This document shows positions 31,867 through 41,500 of a stretch of DNA of 64,000 nucleotides, in pieces. This DNA is from Halotia wernerae (GTDB lineage Bacteria > Cyanobacteriota > Cyanobacteriia > Cyanobacteriales > Nostocaceae). A model generated the notes under the pieces. It did not search any database, was not told the DNA's origin, and saw nothing but the letters and a program-made list of their open reading frames with translations. The translations under genes were made by a program, and so were the position numbers. Location: the NCBI GenBank assembly GCA_034931985.1, contig JAYGHB010000103.1, positions 1 through 64,000 of the forward strand. Reading direction: 5' to 3'. Position 1 is the stretch's first letter. Each line of letters begins with the position of its first letter.

Positions 31867-34800
31867 ATGCCTGAACATAAGAATACCCAAAGCAGTAATG
31901 CCTTTGAAAGCATTTGCGAATTTTCTACTGTTGTTGAACTTTTACGTTATAGAAGTAGCCGACAGGCTAAACAACTGAGTTACACATTCTTGGCCGATGG
32001 GGAAACAGAAAGCGATCGCCTGACCTATCAAGAGCTAGATAGATGTAGCCGAGCGATCGCATCTCAACTGCAAAGCTTAGGTTTAAGTGGAGAGCGTGCG
32101 TTACTCCTTTATCCACCAGGTTTAGAATATCTTGCCGCCTTTTTCGGGTGTCTGTATGCTGGAGTGGTAGCAGTTCCGGCTTATCCACCACGCAACCAAC
32201 GCAATACCCCCAGAATTTTAGCGATTCTAGAAGATGCACAAGCCGCAATCATCCTGACGACAACAGGCATTTTGTCTCAGGTACAATCTTTGTTTGCCGA
32301 TAAATTTGATATAGATAATATTCATTGGCTAGCCACTAATAACCTCGCTCCTGGTATAGAAGAGGGTTGGCAAGAGCCTCTGATCAATACAGACACACTG
32401 GCGTTTCTGCAATACACCTCTGGCTCTACCGGCACACCCAAAGGTGTAATGCTCAGTCATGGCAACCTGCTCCACAATGCTGTTGTGACTCGCCAATATA
32501 TGGAACATTCTTCCAGTAGTAAGTTTGTCAGTTGGCTACCTGTTTATCATGACATGGGTCTGATTGGTGGAGTGCTGCAACCTCTGTTCGGCAGTTTTCC
32601 TTGTATCATGGTGCCGCCAGCTGCTTTCCTCCAACGTCCCTATCGATGGTTAGAAGCAATTTCTCGTTATAGAGGGACTACTAGTGGCGCTCCCAACTTC
32701 GCTTATGAACTTTGTATTGAAAAAATTACTCCCGAACAACGTTCAACCCTAGATTTAAGTAGTTGGAATGTTGCTTTTAATGGTGCTGAACCAATTCGTC
32801 AGGAGACTCTAGAGAGGTTTGCTCAAACGTTTGCTGAATGTGGTTTTCGTCCAGAAGCCTTTTACCCATGCTACGGTATGGCAGAAGCCACCTTAATGGT
32901 ATCTGGAAGTGTAAAAAATGCTTTAGTAACGACGAAAACCTTACAAAAAACTGCTTTAGAAAGTAATCATATAATTGATGCGACTGCTAATGAAGAAAAT
33001 TCAATAGCATTAGTTGGTTGCGGTCGATCTGTACCACAACAGCAGATTGTAATTGCCAATCCAGAAACCTTAACCCGTTGTTCTCCCGATGAAGTAGGGG
33101 AAATCTGGGTATCAGGCCCTAGTATTGGTCATGGTTACTGGAATCGTTCAGAGCAAACAGAGCGAACTTTCCACGCCTACTTGCAAGATACGGGAGTACA
33201 GCGCTCCGCGCATGAAAACAGCGAAGCGTTAGCGACAGCAGGAGCGTCAGGGCCATTTTTACGGACTGGAGATTTAGGCTTTTTGCATAATGGCGAACTC
33301 TTTATTACTGGACGAGCTAAAGATTTAATTATCATCAGGGGACGTAATCTCTATCCACAAGATATTGAGTTAACCGCAGAACGTAGCCATAAAACATTAC
33401 GCGCAACAAGTGTTGCAGCCTTTGCAGTAGAGGTAGAAAAAGAAGAACGTTTGGTAATTGTACAAGAATTAGAGTTTCGTGCCAAACCTGATATAGATGA
33501 AGTGACGACTGTTATTCGCCAAGCAATTACAGAAGAACATGAAGTACAAGTTTATGCAGTTGTTTTAATCAAAGCCGGCACGATTCCCAAAACTTCCAGT
33601 GGTAAGATTCAACGTCGGGCTACTAAAGCAGGATTTTTTGCAGGTACATTAGAGGTTGTTGGTAGTAGTATTTTGGAAATTACTCAGACAACAGAAGAAG
33701 AAGATTGTCTGACACGCACAGAATTACTAGCAGTAGAAGCAGGACAAAGACAGCAGTTATTAAACTCCTATTTACAAAAATTAGTCACAAGGGTATTGAG
33801 GGTAGCACCTTCTCAGTTAGACTTACAGCAACCTCTAAGTAGTACGGGTCTAGACTCCCTCAGAGTTTTCGAGCTAAAAAATCGGATAGAGGTTGATTTT
33901 GGAGTAGCTATATCTGTAGCAGACTTCTTTAATGGTGCTGGTATTGCTGAGTTAGCAACCCAAATATTAGACCAAGTTAATAGTAATTTGACTAGTGCGT
34001 ATCTGCCCATCTCTAAAGTCGAGACAGCCGCTAACCAACATCCGCTTACCTTCACTCAACAGCAGTTGTGGTTTATCAACCAACTCAAACCTGGGACAGC
34101 TACATATAACATTCCTGTAGCTATTCATCTGACAGAAAAGTTGAATGTCTCTGTATTGGTTCGCAGCTTCAACGAAATTATTCAAAGACACGACATCTTA
34201 CGAACCAGTTTTGAGGTGGTGAATGGTGAACCCATCCAAAAAGTTGCAGATTTAGTCTCATTCACTTTACTAGAAGTTGATTTGTGTGATTTGGCTGATG
34301 AACAACAGGCTGAAGTGCAAAAGTTGTCTATGCAAGAGGCTCAGTCATCTTTTGATTTAGGACAAGCACCTTTGTTGCGGGTAAAACTGCTGCACTTGCA
34401 AGCAGAATCGATTTTACTTATAAATCTGCATCATTTGGTTGGTGATGGTTGGTCAATAAAGGTACTAGTTCAAGAATTATCTACGATTTATCAAGCTTTC
34501 TCTGTGAGTAAACCCTCACTTTTCCCAGAACTTCCTGTACAGTACACAGATTTTGTGTATTGGCAACGAAAGTGGTTGCAAGGTGAAGTTATAGAAAAGC
34601 ATTTAGCTTATTGGAAGCAGCAGTTAGGCGGAAATTTACCTGTATTGCAACTACCTACTGACCGCCCCAGACCTCCAATACAGACTTTTCGGGGAGCGCA
34701 GCAGAAGTTTGTATTGTCTACAACATTAACTGAGTCAATCAAACAGTTAAGCCAACAGGAGGGTGCAACCTTATTTATGACCTTGTTAGCGGCTTTTCAA

Positions 34801-37260
34801 ACTTTGCTTTACCGCTACGCAGGTCAAGAAGATATTCTTGTTGGTTCACCGATAGCCAACCGCAACCGTGCTGAACTGGATCAGTTAATTGGGTGTTTTG
34901 TCAATACTTTAGTATTACGTACCAATCTAGAAAACAATCCCACATTTACAGAATTGTTGGGACGAGTGCGAAAGGTGGCAGTTGAGGCCTATACTCACCA
35001 AGATTTACCCTTTGAGAAGCTAGTAGAAGCGTTACAGCCAAATCGGGATCTCAGTTATAACCCATTGTTCCAGGTGATGTTTGTGCTTCAGAATCCTGCT
35101 GCAAACAGCATCTGGAAAACTGAGGAACTTGAGACAAGAACAGCCAAGTTTGATGTACTTTTATCAATGATTGATAATGAAGAAGGATTGACAGGGACGC
35201 TAGAATACAATACCGATTTATTTAATTCAGATAGTATAGCCAGGATGGTAGGGCATTTTCAAACCTTGCTAGAGGGTGTGGTTAGTGATCCCAATCAGGG
35301 TATTTCTGAGTTATCAATATTGACACCTGTTGAACGTCAAACACTACTGGTTGACTGGAACAACACTCAGGTTGATTATGCTCAAGAAGCTTGCATCCAT
35401 AACTTATTTGAGGTACAGGTAGAAAAAACACCGGATGCGATCGCTCTAGTCTTTGCTAACCTAGAACTTACCTATCGTGAGTTAAACAATCGAGCCAATC
35501 AACTAGCGCACCACCTACAAAATCTAGGCGTGAAACAAGATGTCTTAGTTGGGATCTGCATGGAACGCTCCTTAGAAATGGTAATTGGGATATTAGCTAT
35601 CCTTAAAGCAGGGGCGGCTTATGTACCATTAGATCCTACTTACCCAACGGAGCGCCTTAGTTTCGTGCTAGAAGATGCTCAGTTAAAATTTATTCTCACT
35701 CAACAAAAACAAAACCACAAATTAGCTAACGATAAAACACAACTAATCTGCCTGGATACAGACGGGGAAATCATCGCTCAAGAAAGTACAGATAATCCCA
35801 ATAGTCAAGTTATACCTGCATCCTTGGCTTATATTATTTATACCTCCGGTTCTACAGGTAAACCCAAAGGTGTTTTAGTCAACCACGCCAACGTTGTGCG
35901 TTTGTTTGCGGCTACTGATGCTTGGTTTAAGTTTAACCAGCAGGATGTGTGGACGTTGTTTCACTCTATTGCCTTCGATTTCTCAGTGTGGGAAATCTGG
36001 GGTGCTTTACTGCATGGTGGGCGCTTAGTGGTAGTTCCCTACGAAGTCAGCCGCTCACCCCAAGCTTTCTATGAGTTATTGTCTGAACAAAAGGTGACAG
36101 TTCTCAACCAAACTCCCTCAGCCTTCCGCCAATTGATACAGGTTGATGAATCTGTGCCTGCTGCTGAAAAATTAAGACATATAAGATATGTGATATTTGG
36201 TGGTGAGGCTTTAGAACTGCAAACTTTGCAGCCGTGGTTTGAGCAATATGGAGACAAGTCACCGCAGTTAGTGAATATGTATGGTATTACAGAAACAACC
36301 GTACACGTTACTTACCGCCCATTAACTTGTGCAGATGTAACTCAGGCGCAGGGAAGTGTGATTGGTAGACCTATTCCTGACTTGCAAGTTTACCTGTTAG
36401 ACCAACATCAGCAACTTGTACCAATGGGAGTTCCGGGTGAAATGTACATTGGTGGTACAGGTTTGGCACGAGGTTATCTCAATCGTCCAGAACTTACACA
36501 GCAGAGATTTATTTCTCACTCATTTGCACTAGGAACACGTCTTTATCGTTCTGGAGATTTGGCACGATATTTACCTAATGGTGAATTAGAATACCTTGGT
36601 CGGATTGATAACCAGGTGAAGATTCGCGGCTTCCGCATTGAGTTGGGAGAGATTGAGACAACACTGAGCCAATACCCAAGAGTCAGAGAAACGGTGGTTT
36701 TAGTAAGGGAAGACATAGCAAATCATCGGCGGTTGGTTGCATACATAATTCCTGATCAAAAGTCAGCCCTTTGCCTGAATGAATTAAGGTATTTTTTGAA
36801 GGGAAAACTGCCTGAATATATGATTCCTTCTGCCTTTGTAGTTTTAGAAGCATTACCTCTTATCTCGAATGGAAAAGTAGACCGTCGTGCTTTACCTGCA
36901 CCGGAGAACTTGCGTCCAGAGTTGGCAACTAATTACCAAGCTCCTCAATCTGAGGTTGAAAAAACAATAGCTAAAGTTTGGAAACAGGTACTACAGATAG
37001 AAAAAGTAGGTATTCATGATAATTTCTTTGACCTTGGTGGACATTCTTTACTAGTGGTACAGGTAAACAACCAAATCAGAGAAACATTGAAACAGGATTT
37101 ATCAGTTGTAGAAATGTTTCAAAATCCCACTATTAAGTCGCTCGCTCAATATTTAGGTACAAAAGCAGAGACTGTTTATTCTTTGGAGTCAATACGTGAC
37201 CGGGCTAAGATGCAAAGAGATTCACGTCACCGTCAAAAGAAACTATTGACAAAGCCATAG
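31867..37260 (+). CDS. NRPS loading protein: FAAL-ACP-C-A(Thr)-PCP
   Basis: About 1797 residues. A fatty-acyl-AMP ligase fills the first 610 (LQYTSGSTGTPKGVML; FVSWLPVYHDMGLIGGVLQPLF). An acyl carrier with Ser near 664 (STGLDSLRVFEL), a condensation domain with HHLVGDGWS near 855, an adenylation domain (YIIYTSGSTGKPKG) and a peptidyl carrier (DLGGHSLLVV, Ser near 1727) follow. Pocket residues read from AFDFSVWEIW, TVLNQTPSAF, VIFGGEAL and NMYGITETTVHVT give D-F-W-N-I-G-M-V-H, the threonine code. The protein thus activates a fatty acid and joins it to Thr. ATG 31867 is chosen over GTG 31855 because AGGTG precedes it. A repeat-derived segment (QRSAHENSEALATAGAS, 33198-33252) is inserted in the FAAL domain. 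Confidence 0.92.
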   Translation: MPEHKNTQSSNAFESICEFSTVVELLRYRSSRQAKQLSYTFLADGETESDRLTYQELDRCSRAIASQLQSLGLSGERALLLYPPGLEYLAAFFGCLYAGVVAVPAYPPRNQRNTPRILAILEDAQAAIILTTTGILSQVQSLFADKFDIDNIHWLATNNLAPGIEEGWQEPLINTDTLAFLQYTSGSTGTPKGVMLSHGNLLHNAVVTRQYMEHSSSSKFVSWLPVYHDMGLIGGVLQPLFGSFPCIMVPPAAFLQRPYRWLEAISRYRGTTSGAPNFAYELCIEKITPEQRSTLDLSSWNVAFNGAEPIRQETLERFAQTFAECGFRPEAFYPCYGMAEATLMVSGSVKNALVTTKTLQKTALESNHIIDATANEENSIALVGCGRSVPQQQIVIANPETLTRCSPDEVGEIWVSGPSIGHGYWNRSEQTERTFHAYLQDTGVQRSAHENSEALATAGASGPFLRTGDLGFLHNGELFITGRAKDLIIIRGRNLYPQDIELTAERSHKTLRATSVAAFAVEVEKEERLVIVQELEFRAKPDIDEVTTVIRQAITEEHEVQVYAVVLIKAGTIPKTSSGKIQRRATKAGFFAGTLEVVGSSILEITQTTEEEDCLTRTELLAVEAGQRQQLLNSYLQKLVTRVLRVAPSQLDLQQPLSSTGLDSLRVFELKNRIEVDFGVAISVADFFNGAGIAELATQILDQVNSNLTSAYLPISKVETAANQHPLTFTQQQLWFINQLKPGTATYNIPVAIHLTEKLNVSVLVRSFNEIIQRHDILRTSFEVVNGEPIQKVADLVSFTLLEVDLCDLADEQQAEVQKLSMQEAQSSFDLGQAPLLRVKLLHLQAESILLINLHHLVGDGWSIKVLVQELSTIYQAFSVSKPSLFPELPVQYTDFVYWQRKWLQGEVIEKHLAYWKQQLGGNLPVLQLPTDRPRPPIQTFRGAQQKFVLSTTLTESIKQLSQQEGATLFMTLLAAFQTLLYRYAGQEDILVGSPIANRNRAELDQLIGCFVNTLVLRTNLENNPTFTELLGRVRKVAVEAYTHQDLPFEKLVEALQPNRDLSYNPLFQVMFVLQNPAANSIWKTEELETRTAKFDVLLSMIDNEEGLTGTLEYNTDLFNSDSIARMVGHFQTLLEGVVSDPNQGISELSILTPVERQTLLVDWNNTQVDYAQEACIHNLFEVQVEKTPDAIALVFANLELTYRELNNRANQLAHHLQNLGVKQDVLVGICMERSLEMVIGILAILKAGAAYVPLDPTYPTERLSFVLEDAQLKFILTQQKQNHKLANDKTQLICLDTDGEIIAQESTDNPNSQVIPASLAYIIYTSGSTGKPKGVLVNHANVVRLFAATDAWFKFNQQDVWTLFHSIAFDFSVWEIWGALLHGGRLVVVPYEVSRSPQAFYELLSEQKVTVLNQTPSAFRQLIQVDESVPAAEKLRHIRYVIFGGEALELQTLQPWFEQYGDKSPQLVNMYGITETTVHVTYRPLTCADVTQAQGSVIGRPIPDLQVYLLDQHQQLVPMGVPGEMYIGGTGLARGYLNRPELTQQRFISHSFALGTRLYRSGDLARYLPNGELEYLGRIDNQVKIRGFRIELGEIETTLSQYPRVRETVVLVREDIANHRRLVAYIIPDQKSALCLNELRYFLKGKLPEYMIPSAFVVLEALPLISNGKVDRRALPAPENLRPELATNYQAPQSEVEKTIAKVWKQVLQIEKVGIHDNFFDLGGHSLLVVQVNNQIRETLKQDLSVVEMFQNPTIKSLAQYLGTKAETVYSLESIRDRAKMQRDSRHRQKKLLTKP
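33198..33252 (+). repeat. Genomic repeat inserted in frame in the FAAL domain
   Basis: The stretch encoding QRSAHENSEALATAGAS lies between the otherwise conserved LQDTG and GPFLRTGDLGF of FAAL domains. Its DNA (GCGCTCCGCGCATG..., AGCGAAGCGTTAGCG) is GC-rich and palindromic, unlike the gene around it, and resembles dispersed repeats. The reading frame is kept. Confidence 0.5.
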
Positions 37261-37454
37261 GTAGAGCATGAAGGATACAGTTTAGAAACCATTAATCTTA
37301 ACTCTACAAGCTCTAATAATATTAATTTGAAGTCATGAAAATAGCAAAGTTGCAAAATAAATGATTTTATCAACCATTCCCAAATTACTTATGTAGAATA
37401 CCAATCGTGTTGTAGTTATTTGTGCCTGTCAGTTATTCAGTGAAAAGGTATTAA

Positions 37455-38315
37455 ATGATGAGAATTGAAGCATTTGGAAATAGCACTGCTCAGACAATTT
37501 ATAATATTGAATATAGCAATATTATGGGATTGCCATTTCAAGAAGTTTTAGAGTTATTCAAGTCATGCGGTCTTATCCTTTTTCAAGGATTTGGAGTAAC
37601 TTATGAGCAAATGAAAACGTTTGCAGAAAAATTGAGTTCTGGATTCGTCATCGATCCAACTAAAGACAATCTTGGTTCCCTTAATGGTTGGTTAATTCAG
37701 CTTGCAGATGGAGGAACACATCACATTGCGCCTCACTGTGAAAACGGCAGCACTCCTTTTATATCTGATGTGATTTGGTTTTGTTGTGACGTGCCTGCAA
37801 TAAAGGGTGGTGAAACATTATTTTGGAATGCTGTAAAAATTTGGGAAGAGTTGAGTGAGCCGACAAAACAACTATTTTTTGCCAAAAAGGTTAAGTATTG
37901 GCGCAATGTTTCTGTTGAGGAGTGGCAGTCCTTCGTAGGAGAAGGCAGTACTATCACTGTCCTTAAGCAAATGCTGGACAATCTTCAAGGAATTACTTAC
38001 CGGATTGAGGAAGACCAATCTATTTATATGGAGTATACTTGTTCAGCCGTGCGTAAAACAAAATATGATGGCAAACAAGCATTTGCTAACTCCATCATGT
38101 ACGAGTATCAAAGGCAAAGAGTTTCTTTAGAGGATGGTTCATCAATACCTGATGAGGTTATCGAAGAAATCAAAGCTGTTCTGGATAAATTTACTGAAGC
38201 AATACCCTGGAAAACTGGTGATTTAGCAATGATTGATAATACCAAGTTTTTACATGGTCGCCCAGCATTGACCGATACTGAAAGGAAAATTTTCACTACG
38301 CAAACTTACATTTAG
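37455..38315 (+). CDS. TauD/TfdA-like Fe(II)/2-oxoglutarate dioxygenase 1
   Basis: A 286-residue enzyme with the facial triad in APHCENGSTPF (His94-x-Glu96) and a distal His267 in KFLHGRPAL; Arg277 in TERKIF is the likely 2-oxoglutarate anchor. HxE rather than HxD is typical of the clavaminate-synthase/AsnO/SyrP branch that hydroxylates amino acids free or on carrier proteins. It follows the Thr-activating NRPS by 190 bases, with ATG ATG starting the frame after AAAGG. It probably hydroxylates a residue of the growing chain; which one is not decidable here. It is only distantly similar to the second dioxygenase at 49071. Confidence 0.85.
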   Translation: MMRIEAFGNSTAQTIYNIEYSNIMGLPFQEVLELFKSCGLILFQGFGVTYEQMKTFAEKLSSGFVIDPTKDNLGSLNGWLIQLADGGTHHIAPHCENGSTPFISDVIWFCCDVPAIKGGETLFWNAVKIWEELSEPTKQLFFAKKVKYWRNVSVEEWQSFVGEGSTITVLKQMLDNLQGITYRIEEDQSIYMEYTCSAVRKTKYDGKQAFANSIMYEYQRQRVSLEDGSSIPDEVIEEIKAVLDKFTEAIPWKTGDLAMIDNTKFLHGRPALTDTERKIFTTQTYI

Positions 38316-38518
38316 GCTTGACCTAAAAAACATCAAATTGAGTGAAAGTGAAATGTTTTCGGCAGTTATAAAGTAAAAATTTTTTAACCTATCATCAATA
38401 AATTTACCGCATCAGCAGTATTTTCTGCTGATGTTGGAGAAATCATGACGATCGCACTATCAAATTTCACTCAATAATGGGTAATAAATATTACTAAAAT
38501 AATCAAGGTGGAATATTA

Positions 38519-41500
38519 ATGATTTTGGATAAAAATGATGAAAATGTAATGGAGCATATTGCCATTATTGGTATGTCTGGGCGTTTCCCTGGAACTAAAA
38601 ATATTGCGGAGTTTTGGCAGAATTTATGTGATGGAGTTGAGGCAATTTCTCGATTTAGTGATGAAGAGTTAATTGCTGCTGGGGTAGATCCATCATTACT
38701 CAATAATCCTAACTATATAAAAGCGGGTGCAGTATTAGAAGACATTGATTTATTCGATGCTGGTTTCTTTGGGTTTAATCCCAAAGAAGCAAAGATGACT
38801 GATCCCCAACATCGGTTATTTTTAGAATGTGCTTGGGAAGCTTTAGAAAATGCTGGTTATGACGCTCAAAGATGCGAAAGCCGGATTGGAGTTTATGCAG
38901 GTGCTAGTTTAAATAACTATTTGCCATTTAAGTTAAATATTGACCAAATTGGTTCAGCGCATAGTTTTCAAAAGCTAATTGGTAATGATAAAGATTTTCT
39001 GTCTACTCGCGTTTCTTACAAATTAAATCTGACTGGGCCGAGTCTCACAATACAAACCGCTTGTTCTACTTCTTTAGTAGCCACAGCTTTGGCTTGCCAA
39101 AACTTACTCAATTATCAATGTGATATGGCTTTGACTGGTGGGGCTTCAATCCGTGTACCCCAAAAAACAGGGTATTTACATCAAGAAGGAGGAATTTTAT
39201 CACCTGATGGTCATTGTCGCGCCTTTGATGCCAAAGCAAAAGGCACAATTATTGGTAATGGCGTGGGAGTGACGCTGTTAAAGCGGTTATCGGATGCGAT
39301 CGCAGACGGTGATCATATCTATGCTGTAATTAAAGGTAGTGCTATCAATAACGATGGTTCTAGTAAAGTCGGCTACACTGCACCCAGCGTCAACGGACAA
39401 GCAGAAGCGATCGCCGAAGCAATAGCCCTGGCTGACGTTGAACCTGAGACAATCAGCTATATCGAAACTCATGGAACAGGAACTGCTTTAGGCGATCCTA
39501 TAGAAATCGCTGCGTTGACAAATGTTTTTCGGGCTGAAACTGAGAAAACAGGTTTTTGTGCGATTGGTTCTATCAAAACCAATATTGGACATTTAGACGC
39601 TGCTGCTGGGGTTACAGGCTTAATTAAAACCGCTTTGGCTTTACAACATAAGTTAATTCCTCCTAGCTTAAATTTTGAGCAGCCTAATCCAGAAATTGAT
39701 TTTGCTAATAGTCCTTTCTACGTCAATACCAAACTGACTCAATGGAATATAACTTCTACACCGCGTCGCGCTGGAGTTAGTTCTCTAGGTATTGGTGGGA
39801 CTAATGCTCATGTCATTCTAGAAGAAGCTCCTTCTGTGACGAGAGTGGAGAAGCAAAAGAGAGATTATCAGTTATTAGTACTTTCAGCTAAAACTGATTC
39901 GGCTTTAGAAACTGCTACTAAGAATCTTGCTCAACACCTCAGACTATATCCTGAGTTGAATTTGGCAAATGTAGCTTACACATTGCAAATAGGGCGTGGG
40001 GTATTTAATTATCGTCGTGTTGTGGTTTGCCAAAGTACCCAAGAAGCAATAAACGCCTTAGAAAGTATAGATCCTCAACAAGTATTAACTCACTTTGAGG
40101 AACCAACTCAACGCTCTATTACCTTCATGTTTCCTGGACAGGGTGTTCAGTATGTGGGAATGGGTAAACAACTTTACCAGACTGAGCCTATATTCCGCGA
40201 ACAGGTGGATCATTGTTGTTTGCTACTCAAACCGCATTTAGGGTTAGATTTACGTTCAGTTATTTATCCACACGAGTCTGAAAAACAAGTAGCAGAACAA
40301 CTCAAGCAGACATCTTTAGCACAACCAGTATTGTTTGTAATTGAGTATGCTTTGGCTCAACTGTGGATGTCTTGGGGTATCTTGCCGCAAGCGATGATTG
40401 GCCACAGTATTGGGGAATATGTAGCCGCTTGTCTTGCTGGTGTGATGTCGTTGGAAGATGCGTTAACTTTGGTTGCTGTGCGTGGGCGACTGATGCAGCA
40501 AATGTCTACGGGTGCAATGCTTTCTGTTTCCGCATCAGCAGCAGAGGTTAAAACTTTCCTCAACGAAGATTTAGCTTTAGCTGCTAGTAATGCACCTTCC
40601 TTGTGTGTGGTTTCTGGAAGCTATGACGCAGTAGACAAGATTGCTGAAAAACTAACAGGTAAGGGTATAGAGTGTCGCAGTTTGCATACTTCCCATGCTT
40701 TTCACTCCCAAATGATGGAAGCAATGTTAGAACCATTTATAGCGGAACTGAAAAAAGTCAAACTTAATCCTCCTCAAATTCCCTTTATTTCTAATTTGAC
40801 GGGTACTTGGATTTCAGCGCCAGAAGCAACATCTCCAGATTATTGGGCGCAGCATTTACGTCAAACAGTACAGTTTTCAGATGGTTTATCAGTTTTGCTG
40901 CAAGAAAGCGAACAGCTACGCTGCGCCCCAAGCGATCGCATACTCTTAGAAGTAGGGCCAGGAAGAACTTTGTGTACTCTTGTCAAACAACACACCCAAC
41001 AAGCAGCCGGACAAGTTGTATTACCTTCTTTACGTCATCCCCAGGAAGAAAAATCAGATGTTAATTTCTTACTCAACATTTTAGGGCGGTTGTGGTTAGC
41101 AGGAGTTGAGATAAATTGGTCTAGTTTTTATACCCATGAACCGCGTTACCGCGTACCTTTACCAACTTATCCGTTTGAACGTCAGCGTTATTGGATTGAA
41201 CCAGAAATACAAACTCAAGTAGTTGATCAAGTTGACAGCAAGCAGGGTAAGAAGCCTAACATTAGTGACTGGTTTTATATTCCTTCTTGGAAACGAGTCC
41301 CCCTCGTCAAAACAAAAGATATTACCTCTGGTTATTCTCTAATTTTTGTAGATGAATATGGCGTAGGTTCACAACTTGCTCAACGATTACAACAACTTGG
41401 GCAAGATGTAATTACTGTTAAGATAGGGAAAAAATTTGATCAACTTGATAGCAATACATACGCTATCAATCCGGCTCAAGCGGATGATTATCAGAACTTA

